Of a DNA stretch of 51,818 nucleotides, positions 30,071 to 38,373 are shown one piece after another. Positions within the stretch are counted from its first letter, which is position 1; every line of letters starts with the position of its first letter. A program made the position numbers and the translations under genes. The DNA lies in NCBI GenBank assembly GCA_902770835.1, contig CACXUM010000018.1, positions 1-51,818 of the forward strand, in the 5' to 3' direction. Under the pieces are notes generated by a model that saw only the letters and a program-made list of their open reading frames with translations, was not told the DNA's origin and did no database searches. Origin of the DNA: an uncultured Bacteroidia bacterium. GTDB lineage: Bacteria > Bacteroidota > Bacteroidia > Bacteroidales > F082.

Positions 30071-30258
30071 TTTTCATTCCGTCAGTTGGCCGATTTTCAT
30101 TCCGTCAGTTGGCCGATTTTCATTCCGTCAGTTGGCTTGTTTTCATTCCGTCAGTTGGCGGTTTTTCATTCCGTCAGTTGGCCGATTTTCATTCCGTCAG
30201 TTGGCTTGTTTTCATTCCGTCAGTTGGCGGTTTTTCATTCCGTCAGTTGGCCGATTTT
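30071..30258. repeat. Eight-copy 23-bp tandem repeat array upstream of the ATPase promoter
   Basis: The identical 16-base core CATTCCGTCAGTTGGC starts at 30075, 30098, 30121, 30144, 30167, 30190, 30213 and 30236, with exact 23-base spacing. The 7-base linkers are of three kinds, A (CGATTTT), B (TTGTTTT) and C (GGTTTTT), in the order A-A-B-C-A-B-C-A, giving a 69-bp higher-order repeat. The array begins 13 bases upstream of the -33 element (minus strand) and ends at the anmK stop codon. There are no spacers, so it is not a CRISPR. Confidence 0.9.
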
Positions 30259-31308
30259 TTACCTCCAAATCAGCCCACTGCAACTATCACTCTCAGCCCC
30301 CGTAACCGAGGCCAAGACATTGGTCTTTCCATTCAAACGGAGCAATCCGAGGAAAGCGAAAACCAAGGCTTCCTTGTAATCGATGATTTGTTTTCCGGGG
30401 ATGACGACCTTGTGCGAGATGCGGGCTTGCAGGCGTTCCATCAGGAACTTGTTTCGGGCACCGCCTCCCGTGACGAGAACCTTTCCCTTGGACAAATGGC
30501 TGATTCCCAATGCGATTTGTAGGGCGATATGCTCCGTGAAGGTAGCCAATAGGTCTTCGATGGGCAAATCTTTCAGCAGGTTTTTTTGGTTTTCTTCAAA
30601 AAATTCCCTGCCCAAGGATTTGGGAGGCATTTGCCCGTAAAAAGGATGCCTGTTCAGGCGTTTCAGCAAGTCCATATCGACTTCGCCGCTGCGGGCCAAT
30701 TCGCCGTCGCGGTCGTAGTCGAGGCCTTTCATTTGGGCGAGAAAGTTGAGGGCTTGGTTGGCGATGCAGAGGTCACAGGCGATACGCTTGCCGCCTTCGT
30801 CGTAGGAAACGTTGGCAATGCCGCCGATGTTGAGGCAGATGTCATAGTCGCTGAAAAGGAGCTTGTCGCCGATGGGCACAAGTGGCGCACCTTGTCCGCC
30901 TTTGCCGACATCCTCGCTGCGGAAGTCGTTGATGACGGTGAAACCGCAGGCCTTGGCCAACTCCTGTCCGTCGCCGATTTGCAAGGTGTAATGTTCCTCG
31001 GGACGGTGAAAAATGGTGTGCCCGTGTGAAGCCACGAAATCGGGCCGGGTGTTGTGTTTCTCGGCAAAAGCCAAGACCTGTTCGCCCAAATATTTTCCGT
31101 AATCCTTATCCAATTGCACCAAATCTTCTGGTTTCTTACGGAAGGCCTCGGCGAGTTGTGCTTTCCAAAAGTCGGGATAGGGAAGGGTTTCGGCTTCCAA
31201 AATATGGAAGCGGTATTTGTCGTTTTCCTCTTGGAAGCGCACGAGTGCGATGTCCAAGCCGTCAAGCGAGCTGCCTGACATTAAGCCAATGGCTGTGGTT
31301 TCTTTCAT
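30259..31308 (-). CDS. anmK: Anhydro-N-acetylmuramic acid kinase
   Basis: A 349-residue ASKHA-family kinase that phosphorylates 1,6-anhydroMurNAc during peptidoglycan recycling. It has the N-terminal ATP motif IGLMSGSSLDGLDIALV, the CLNIGGIANVSY motif, and KVLVTGGGARNKFLMERL. I start at ATG 31308 (MKETTAIG), since the signature begins a few residues later. The TAA is directly next to the 23-bp repeat array. It lies 83 bases after murF on the same strand, with a cruciform-forming repeat between them. Confidence 0.94.
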   Translation of the reverse strand: MKETTAIGLMSGSSLDGLDIALVRFQEENDKYRFHILEAETLPYPDFWKAQLAEAFRKKPEDLVQLDKDYGKYLGEQVLAFAEKHNTRPDFVASHGHTIFHRPEEHYTLQIGDGQELAKACGFTVINDFRSEDVGKGGQGAPLVPIGDKLLFSDYDICLNIGGIANVSYDEGGKRIACDLCIANQALNFLAQMKGLDYDRDGELARSGEVDMDLLKRLNRHPFYGQMPPKSLGREFFEENQKNLLKDLPIEDLLATFTEHIALQIALGISHLSKGKVLVTGGGARNKFLMERLQARISHKVVIPGKQIIDYKEALVFAFLGLLRLNGKTNVLASVTGAESDSCSGLIWR

Positions 31309-31332
31309 AAAGGGTTTGTCTTTTTCGGGGCT

Positions 31333-31379
31333 TTGCCGACAGCGGGGCATGCCCCGCTGACCCTATCGGGGGTCGGCAA
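31333..31379. repeat. Nested palindromic element between murF and anmK
   Basis: TTGCCGAC (31333-31340) pairs with GTCGGCAA (31372-31379); within it is the perfect 20-base palindrome CAGCGGGGCATGCCCCGCTG (31340-31359) and a CCC/GGG pair. The result is a branched structure, GC-rich in an otherwise mixed region. No T-run follows on either strand. Confidence 0.6.
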
Positions 31380-31391
31380 TGCTCAGAAGAA

Positions 31392-32675
31392 TTATAATAA
31401 AGGTAACACTTTTTCCAATTGTATGCCTCTCGAACCTTTCACCAAGATATGCTTTCCTTCAATTGGATGGCTTTCAATATATTGGCACAAATCCTCAACT
31501 TTGGCAAAGGTTTTCCAATTCGGATTGTCATTGTATGTGCAGAAATTCTGCCCGACCAAGAAGGCTTCTTTAAATCCTAATTCTTTCATCAGCGCAAGGA
31601 TGTTGCGGTGCTCTTCTTCGGAGGCCGAACCCAATTCGCGCATGTCGCCTAATATTAATAGGTGTTGCTCTCCGCGAATGTTTGCGAAATTGATTAAAGC
31701 GGCTCGCATGGAGGTCGGATTGGCGTTGTAGGCGTCCATAAGGATGCGATTCTTTTGGGTTTCAATCACTTGCGAACGGCTGTTGGTGGGTGTATAGTTT
31801 TCCAAAGCCTCCACAATCTTATCGTCCTCGACTTTGAAATGCTGTCCCACGCCAATGGCGGCGGCCACATTCTCAAAATTGTAACTACCCACCAAATGGG
31901 TCTGGATGAGGCATTTTTTCCAAAAGACACCCAAATACGGGTCGCATTTCGCGGGCGCAACAGGCGTGTCAGCAGCGCAATGCCTTCCGTAGGAAATGCG
32001 CTCTATCCCTTCCGACTGTTCCCAAAGCAGCGGATTGCCTTGATTGACAAACACAGCCTTCCCGTGTGCCTTGATGTGTCTGTAAAGCTCCGTCTTAGTT
32101 TTGATAACCCCCTCAAAGCTGCCAAAACCTTCCAAATGCGCCTTCCCGATGTTGGTAATCAAGCCAAAATCGGGGTCGGCGATGCGGCAGAGGAAGTCGA
32201 TTTCGCCGGGATGGTTGGCACCCATTTCCACAACGGCAATCTCGGTTTCAGGCTTGATGCTCAATAAGGTGAGCGGCACGCCGATGTGGTTGTTAAGGTT
32301 GCCCATCGTGTGGATGATGTTGTATTTCTTGGCCAACACTGCTGAGATAAGTTCCTTTGTGGTCGTTTTGCCGTTGGTGCCGGTGATGCTGAGTACGGTG
32401 GCCTTCATTTGCTGACGATGATATGCCGCCAAATCCTGTAGGGTTTTCAGCGTGTCGTCCACGACCAAAATGCGCTCGTGTTTTGGTAAGTCTTTGCGGT
32501 CGGCGACAACGAGGCTTGCCGTGCCTTGCTTCGCCACTTGCAAGGCGAAGTCGTTGGCATCGAAGTTCTCACCTTTCAGGGCAAAAAAGACGGCATCTTG
32601 CTCAATCTTGCGGCTGTCGGTCGAAACCTTGTAGGTTTTTTGGTAATGCTGGTATATCGTTTCAATAGGGTTCAT
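31392..32675 (-). CDS. murF: UDP-N-acetylmuramoyl-tripeptide--D-alanyl-D-alanine ligase
   Basis: A 427-residue Mur ligase. It has the N-terminal substrate domain (VSTDSRKIEQDAVFFALKG), the ATP loop SITGTNGKTTTKEL (96-109), IAVVEMGANHPGEIDFL, DAYNANPTSMRAAL typical of MurF, and the C-terminal FVLVGQNF/KGSRGIQLEKVL-type end. It adds D-Ala-D-Ala to the UDP-MurNAc tripeptide. I start at ATG 32675 (MNPIETIYQ). It follows gldJ by 80 bases on the same strand; this gldJ-murF neighbourhood is known from other Bacteroidota. Confidence 0.95.
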   Translation of the reverse strand: MNPIETIYQHYQKTYKVSTDSRKIEQDAVFFALKGENFDANDFALQVAKQGTASLVVADRKDLPKHERILVVDDTLKTLQDLAAYHRQQMKATVLSITGTNGKTTTKELISAVLAKKYNIIHTMGNLNNHIGVPLTLLSIKPETEIAVVEMGANHPGEIDFLCRIADPDFGLITNIGKAHLEGFGSFEGVIKTKTELYRHIKAHGKAVFVNQGNPLLWEQSEGIERISYGRHCAADTPVAPAKCDPYLGVFWKKCLIQTHLVGSYNFENVAAAIGVGQHFKVEDDKIVEALENYTPTNSRSQVIETQKNRILMDAYNANPTSMRAALINFANIRGEQHLLILGDMRELGSASEEEHRNILALMKELGFKEAFLVGQNFCTYNDNPNWKTFAKVEDLCQYIESHPIEGKHILVKGSRGIQLEKVLPLL

Positions 32676-32755
32676 GGCTTTAATTTGAATGGAAAAAAAG
32701 CCGCCTGAACGGGTCAAACGGCTTCAAAACTATCATGAAAAAGAATCTACTTCAA

Positions 32756-34246
32756 TTACTTGGCGAAAGAACTGCCCACCTTGTTCATCGCGCAGCGGAA
32801 GCCGATGGTGGAGGCGGATTGGTTCTGGTTGAGGTAGCGGCGCGTGCCGGGACTCAGGTAGTAAGGACCATCGGCCCATGAGCCACCTTTATACACTCTC
32901 GATTCGTCGCTGATGAGGGTGGTACCTGGGGTGTCATTCGTGGCGGCTTCGTACATTTCCTTGGTGAACACGCTTTGGTCATCTTGCGAGTCGCTCCAAC
33001 GGTTGCGGATGGCCGACATGTAGTCACCGTCGTCATAGTTGGCGTTGAAGCTCGTGCGGTAGTTCTGGCGCTTGGCTGCTTCTTCCTGTGGGATAGGCTC
33101 TCTGCGGATGCGACCGAGGGAGTCTTTCTGGAGCAGGAAGCCTTCATCGTCGACGGCCTTGCGGGTGAACACGTTACCACGGAAGGGGCTGTAGTCGGCC
33201 ACATCTTCGAAGGTCAAAGGACGATAGACGTCTTGGCACCATTCGGAAACATTGCCAGCCATGTTATATAAGCCATAGTCGTTGGGCCAGTAGGAACCCA
33301 CAGGGGCGGGCAGGGCGGCACCGTCGTTCAGGTTGCCTGCAACACCCATGTAGTCGCCAGGGCCTCTCTTGAAGTTGGCCATGAAACTGCCCATATACCT
33401 CTTGTTGTCGGTGCGGAGACCATCGCCGCTCCAAGGATACACCTTGCGCTCGGCAACGAGTTCATTGGAGGTGTTACCAATCAAGCCGACAGCGGCATAT
33501 TCCCATTCGGCTTCGGTAGGAAGGCGGTAGGAGGGCAGCAAAATGCCGTCGTCCATTCTGACGTTGCGCACGCCGTCGCCACCTTTCGAAAGGTCTTTCT
33601 TGCCGTTCTTCACCTTGCCGGTGTATTGGCCTGCAAGGTAAGCGTCGGTGTTGAAGTTTTCTTCATCCTGCTGGGTCGGGTCCCAATCGAGGATGCCAGC
33701 CTGAACGAGCATCAACTCGTTGACGCGGTCGGTACGCCATGCGCAATAGTCGCTGGCCTGCACCCAAGTCACGCCCACCACGGGATAATCGTTGTAGGAG
33801 GGATGGCGGAAGTAGATTTCCACCATAGGCTCGTTGTACGACAAGCGGTCGCGCCAAACCAAGGTATCGGGGGCGGCATTACGCACGACTTGCGGATAGT
33901 TCTGGCCGAAAACGCGATTCAGCCAATAGATGTATTCGCGGTAGTCCACATTGCTGACCTCGGTGCGGTCCATCAGGAAAGATGGCACCGTTACCTTGCG
34001 CGGTGAGTTGTCCCACGAGTAGGTCAAGTTGTCGGTAGTGGCACCCATGACGAAGGTTCCGCCTTCGATGGCGATGAGGCCGGGGCCGATTTCTTGGTCA
34101 TTGATTTCGGTGACTTCAAAGCCTCCGTTGTTGGCATCGTTGTAAGCCCAACCCGTTGTGCGTGAGGACTTTTTGGAGCAGGAAGCGGTGAGAAGTCCTG
34201 CCAAAACGATGATGGCTAATGTCTTGAATCCTTGTTTTCTATACAT
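32756..34246 (-). CDS. gldJ: GldJ-type lipoprotein with formylglycine-generating-enzyme-like fold (T9SS)
   Basis: A 496-residue lipoprotein. The signal peptide ends in the lipobox LLTASC (Cys23). The body is an FGE-sulfatase-like domain: GTFVMGATTDNLTYSWDNSPRKVTVPSF, RLPTEAEWEYAA, MAGNVSEWCQDVYRP and YKGGSWADGPYYLSPGTRR. GldJ is required for gliding and T9SS function in Flavobacterium. PorK/GldK is a paralogue of the same fold; I prefer GldJ because of the neighbours (porU and porV divergent, murF next), the order known in F. johnsoniae. A promoter TAAATTTG lies at 34325-34332. Confidence 0.82.
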   Translation of the reverse strand: MYRKQGFKTLAIIVLAGLLTASCSKKSSRTTGWAYNDANNGGFEVTEINDQEIGPGLIAIEGGTFVMGATTDNLTYSWDNSPRKVTVPSFLMDRTEVSNVDYREYIYWLNRVFGQNYPQVVRNAAPDTLVWRDRLSYNEPMVEIYFRHPSYNDYPVVGVTWVQASDYCAWRTDRVNELMLVQAGILDWDPTQQDEENFNTDAYLAGQYTGKVKNGKKDLSKGGDGVRNVRMDDGILLPSYRLPTEAEWEYAAVGLIGNTSNELVAERKVYPWSGDGLRTDNKRYMGSFMANFKRGPGDYMGVAGNLNDGAALPAPVGSYWPNDYGLYNMAGNVSEWCQDVYRPLTFEDVADYSPFRGNVFTRKAVDDEGFLLQKDSLGRIRREPIPQEEAAKRQNYRTSFNANYDDGDYMSAIRNRWSDSQDDQSVFTKEMYEAATNDTPGTTLISDESRVYKGGSWADGPYYLSPGTRRYLNQNQSASTIGFRCAMNKVGSSFAK

Positions 34247-34324
34247 TGTCGTTAAATTTGTATCAATAACTCAGTTATTTCGCTTTTATTGTATCCGTGT
34301 GTGGATTTTTTCAAAAAAATCAGG

Positions 34325-34434
34325 CAAATTTACGGTCTTTTTTTGAATTATCCGTCATTTTCTCTTCATTTTCGGAAAAAAATCTTTTTTAGGGCGAAAA
34401 AATAGCGCGTTGCAATAAAAAAGCTGTATTTTCG
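34325..34434. promoter_or_regulatory. Divergent gldJ/porU promoter region
   Basis: The 266-base gap has no gene. TAAATTTG on the minus strand (34332-34325) is a perfect -7 element for gldJ, giving a ~70-base leader. TATTTTCG on the plus strand (34427-34434) is a one-mismatch -7 candidate for porU. No -33 elements at standard spacing. The region is rich in A and T runs. Confidence 0.45.
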
Positions 34435-34512
34435 TTTTTCAAAACACAAGTATTGCCCTTTTTGGGGCTTCCTTGTCCAATGAATTGATTGTTAAACGAA
34501 TAAGTTACAGAT

Positions 34513-37500
34513 ATGCGCAATAGGATGTTTTCGGTTTCGGCATTTGCCGCGCTGTTTTTCATGTTTTGGCCTTTTTGCCTTCGCGGGCAAATCAATAGCC
34601 AATATCCGATGGAGTTGAAATGGCTGGGCGTGGAAAAGGAGGTTTTTTCTGGCGACACCTTGTCTTATATTAATTTGGAGTCGGGGGCGTATGAAGGCGT
34701 GATGCCAGTGTATTGCAAGGTGTTCCCGATTTTCGACGACGCGGTGAAGGTCAAGGTGGAACTGCAAAAGGTGAGGGCAACAACGCTTCCAGAAGAGGAA
34801 ATGCAAATAGCCCAATCGTATTCGTTCCATACTGATTTTGAGGTTGAAGCAGTTCCGCTTCGCTCGCGCGACGAGGCCTTGCTTTCGGTGCGCATCGTGC
34901 CTTTCCGCCAAAAAGGGGAGGGGTATGAAAAACTGGTTTCGGCAACGCTTTCCGTGACTATGACCCCTGATTTTGAGGCGCAAAAGTCCAGCCCAAGATA
35001 TGCAAACCGCTCGGCAATGGCCAGTGGCGATTGGTACAAAATCGGGCTGCCTGAGACGGGCGTCTACAAGTTGACCTATTCCGATTTGACGGAGTTGGGC
35101 ATTAATCTCGCCAACATCGACCCGCGCCAAATCCGCATCTATCACAACGGCGGCGGCGTGTTGCCCGAATTGAACTTGAAGCCTCGCCCCGACGATTTGA
35201 TAGAGGTTCCCATCTTTGTTTCGGGAGAAGCCGATGGCAGGTTCGATAATGGCGACTACATTCTCTTCTATGGGCGCGGCCCTGTGTGCTGGAAGCGCGA
35301 CGCGGACAAGGTGGCCTATGTGCATGAGCAGAATCCATACGATGATTACGCCTACGCCTTTGTCGTCACAGGATTGGGCAATGGCAAGCGCATCAGCGAG
35401 GCGGAAGTGCCTGCCGGTGCAGCGGAAGTTGTTGTCAACCAGTTTCTTGACTATAAAGTTTATGAAAAGGACGAGTTCAACTTGTACCGCGTGGGACGCA
35501 CCTATTACGGCGACAAGATGAACGGAACGGAAACCAAGACTTTCGATTTCGATTTCCCCAATGTGATTTCGACGAAAAACTGTTGGGTAAAGACTGCTTT
35601 GGCCGGACGCAATTTCGCCCCCGCAGCTTTCGAGGTGACGGTCGACAATGTGAAGTTGGCCACCTACACCATCCAAACCACCACTTCCTCCACCGAAAAG
35701 CCCTATGGCTATGACGTGGGCGGCTGGGTGAATGCCGTGCCCACGGGCGAAACGGTGCGTGTTTCTTTGAGGCACAATGCGATGGGCTCCACTTCCACTT
35801 CGGAGGGCTATGTGGACTACATCATCGTCAATGCGTGGCGCAATCTGAAAATGACGGGCGGCCAAATGGGTTTCCGCAATCCTGATGCCGCCATTAATAA
35901 TAAGGTGTACGAATTCCAACTGTCGGGCGCGACGCAGCAGGTGCAGGTGTGGAACGTCACCGACCCAACCGCGCCAACCAAGATGAAAAGCCAATTGAAC
36001 GGCTCGGTGCTGAGTTTCAAGGCCAACGGGACTGACGACAATGCTTTTGTGGCTTTCAACGGCAATGCCTTTTGCACGGCCAAGGCTTTTGGGAAGATTG
36101 AAAACCAGAACCTTCACGGCATACGCGATGTGGATTTCGTCATTCTGACCTACGGTGATTTCATTTCGCAGGCCGAGCGGCTGAAGGCCATCCACAATCG
36201 CATCGACCCCGACCTGAACGTGTTCATCACCACGCCCGAAATGGTTTACAACGAGTTTTCGTGCGGCGCCAAGGACATCACTGCCATCCGCGACTTCTGC
36301 CGGATGCTCTATCTCGACAGCAGCGCGGGCCGCAAAATCAAGTATTTGCTTCTCTTGGGCGATTGTTCCTACGATTACAAGAACCGCAACGGCGTGGTCG
36401 ATTTCGTTCCGGCCTACGAAACGGTGAAGTCGTTGGAAATGTCGACTACTTTTGTCACCGACGACTATTTCGGCTTCATGGACGAAACCGAGGGCAACAT
36501 CGGCTCTTCGTTGGCCGACATTGGCATTGGGCGTTTCCCCGTGCAGACCTTGGAGCAGGCTTCGCAGATGGTAGACAAAATTGAGCGTTACATCGTGAAA
36601 GACCAAAACACCATGCAGTCGTGGCGCAATACGATTACCTTCTTCACCGACGACGAGGGCGGCTTCGTGAACAATGCCGACACCTTGGAAAACTGCATCA
36701 GGCGTTTTGGTGGCGATGGAGTTGTGATTGACAAGATTTATCTCGATGCCTATCCGCAAATCAGTGCGCCGGGTGGCGAGGTGGCCCCCGAGGTGAACGC
36801 CGCCATCAACAGCCGCATGGAGAAAGGCACGTTGGTGCTCAACTACATCGGGCACGGCGGCGAGGTGCAGTTGGCAGGGGAGAAAATCATGCAAAGGAAG
36901 GATGTCGATTCGTGGCGTAACGCCCCAAGGTATCCGCTGATGATAACCGGCACCTGCGAGTTTAGCCGCTACGACGACCACCTGCGCACCAGTTTGGGCG
37001 AATACGCCTTCCTTAACCAATATGGCGGCATGATTGCCATGTTCACCACTTCGAGGGTGACACACGGCCCTAACAACTTGGATTTCTGCTCGGGCATCTA
37101 CAGAAACCTTTTCCGCATTGTGGGCGAGGAGCATTACCGCTTGGGCGACGTGTACCGCATGGCGAAAACCTCGGGCAAGGAATACGAGAAACGCTATGTG
37201 TTTTTCGGCGACCCGGCCTTGCGTTTGGCCTATCCGAAGTGGACGGTGGAAACGGTGAGCATCAACGGGAAATATCCGGGCTACGACTTGGATTCCATTA
37301 AGATTGACGACCACACTTGGAAGACTTTCCCCGTTTATCATGACACCATCAGCGCATTGCAGCCGGTGGAGATTGAAGGCGTGGTGAAAGACCTGAGCGG
37401 CAATGTCGCGACGAGCTTCAACGGCGTAGTGAGCGTGATTGTGTACGACAAGGCAGCCGAACTTTCCACTTTGGGTACGCACGACGCCAACGGCCATGTG

Positions 37501-38373
37501 TATCGTTTCAAGGTGCGCAACAGTATGATTTTCAATGGAAAAACTGATGTTACGAATGGCAGGTTCAAGATGAGTTTCATCGTGCCACGCGACATTTCCT
37601 ATCGCTTTGGCCAAGGCCTGATCAATTATTACGCAACGGATTATAATGAGGAGGCCAATGGCAATTGCGACTCTTTCATCATCGGAGGTTTCTACGACGA
37701 GGCTTTCGAAGACCACGAACCGCCCGAAGTACGCCTGTTCATCGACGACACACTCTTCGTGAGCGGCGGCTTGACGGGCGAAAACCCCACTTTGCTGGCC
37801 TTTGTGGAGGACGAAAGCGGCATCAACACGACGGGTGCGGGCATCGGCCACGACATCATGGCTACGCTGACGGGCAACGCCAGAAACTCCTATTGCCTCA
37901 ACGACTATTTCGTGTCGGAAATCGACCAGCCGGGCAAGGGCGTCATCACCTACAAGTTGCAGGACCTTCCCGACGGCGACTACACCCTCACCCTCAAGGT
38001 GTGGGACATCTATAACAACTCCGGCACCGCCTCCATCGACTTCACCGTGGCCAACAGCAGCGGGATGCAAATCGAGAATGTGTGCAACGCGCCCAATCCT
38101 ATGGCGGACGAAACCTGCTTCGTGTTCGACCACAACCAAGTAGGCAACAACATGAAAGTGGATATTCGCATCTTCGACATCATGGGCCGTTGGGTGAACA
38201 CTCTTTCGGAGCAAGTTTCAGGCACCTCGACGCGCGTCGCACCCATCCGTTGGGACGGGCGCGCCGCCAACGGACAGGCTTTGCGCAACGGGGTTTACGT
38301 CTACCACATCACCGCCACCAACGACCAAGGCGAAACGGCCACCTCGGTAGCGAAACTAATAATCAGCAAATGA
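34513..38373 (+). CDS. porU: T9SS sortase PorU-like C25 peptidase (copy 1)
   Basis: A 1,286-residue protein with an N-terminal signal (MRNRMFSVSAFAALFFMFWP). The gingipain-like C25 peptidase domain has the catalytic pair His781 (NYIGHGGEVQ) and Cys815 (GTCEFSRYDD), followed by Ig-like regions. It ends in a CTD with NAPNPMADETCF and ALRNGVYVYHITATNDQ. PorU removes C-terminal signals of T9SS cargo and attaches A-LPS at the outer membrane surface. The second C25 gene overlaps its stop codon by four bases. Which of the two copies is the true sortase cannot be told here; this one is nearest to gldJ, as in F. johnsoniae. Confidence 0.88.
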   Translation: MRNRMFSVSAFAALFFMFWPFCLRGQINSQYPMELKWLGVEKEVFSGDTLSYINLESGAYEGVMPVYCKVFPIFDDAVKVKVELQKVRATTLPEEEMQIAQSYSFHTDFEVEAVPLRSRDEALLSVRIVPFRQKGEGYEKLVSATLSVTMTPDFEAQKSSPRYANRSAMASGDWYKIGLPETGVYKLTYSDLTELGINLANIDPRQIRIYHNGGGVLPELNLKPRPDDLIEVPIFVSGEADGRFDNGDYILFYGRGPVCWKRDADKVAYVHEQNPYDDYAYAFVVTGLGNGKRISEAEVPAGAAEVVVNQFLDYKVYEKDEFNLYRVGRTYYGDKMNGTETKTFDFDFPNVISTKNCWVKTALAGRNFAPAAFEVTVDNVKLATYTIQTTTSSTEKPYGYDVGGWVNAVPTGETVRVSLRHNAMGSTSTSEGYVDYIIVNAWRNLKMTGGQMGFRNPDAAINNKVYEFQLSGATQQVQVWNVTDPTAPTKMKSQLNGSVLSFKANGTDDNAFVAFNGNAFCTAKAFGKIENQNLHGIRDVDFVILTYGDFISQAERLKAIHNRIDPDLNVFITTPEMVYNEFSCGAKDITAIRDFCRMLYLDSSAGRKIKYLLLLGDCSYDYKNRNGVVDFVPAYETVKSLEMSTTFVTDDYFGFMDETEGNIGSSLADIGIGRFPVQTLEQASQMVDKIERYIVKDQNTMQSWRNTITFFTDDEGGFVNNADTLENCIRRFGGDGVVIDKIYLDAYPQISAPGGEVAPEVNAAINSRMEKGTLVLNYIGHGGEVQLAGEKIMQRKDVDSWRNAPRYPLMITGTCEFSRYDDHLRTSLGEYAFLNQYGGMIAMFTTSRVTHGPNNLDFCSGIYRNLFRIVGEEHYRLGDVYRMAKTSGKEYEKRYVFFGDPALRLAYPKWTVETVSINGKYPGYDLDSIKIDDHTWKTFPVYHDTISALQPVEIEGVVKDLSGNVATSFNGVVSVIVYDKAAELSTLGTHDANGHVYRFKVRNSMIFNGKTDVTNGRFKMSFIVPRDISYRFGQGLINYYATDYNEEANGNCDSFIIGGFYDEAFEDHEPPEVRLFIDDTLFVSGGLTGENPTLLAFVEDESGINTTGAGIGHDIMATLTGNARNSYCLNDYFVSEIDQPGKGVITYKLQDLPDGDYTLTLKVWDIYNNSGTASIDFTVANSSGMQIENVCNAPNPMADETCFVFDHNQVGNNMKVDIRIFDIMGRWVNTLSEQVSGTSTRVAPIRWDGRAANGQALRNGVYVYHITATNDQGETATSVAKLIISK

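Noticed and set aside
30071-30258. CRISPR array
   Set aside because: Units of 23 bases with 7-base variable linkers of only three types; no unique spacers and no cas genes.
29441-30522. Plus-strand ORFs with a 23-residue repeat (FHSVSWPIF-type) across 30071-30258
   Set aside because: The 23-base repeat reads through in all frames because 69 bases is a multiple of three; the ORFs also cover the antisense of two clear genes. It is not a repeat protein.
32756-34246. Sulfatase-modifying enzyme
   Set aside because: The fold is FGE-like, but it is a lipoprotein next to porU/porV and murF, so the GldJ role is more likely.
34492-38214. A 1,240-codon ORF on the minus strand opposite porU
   Set aside because: It lies wholly antisense to a well-supported C25 peptidase; the composition is typical of the complement of coding DNA and no domain is visible.
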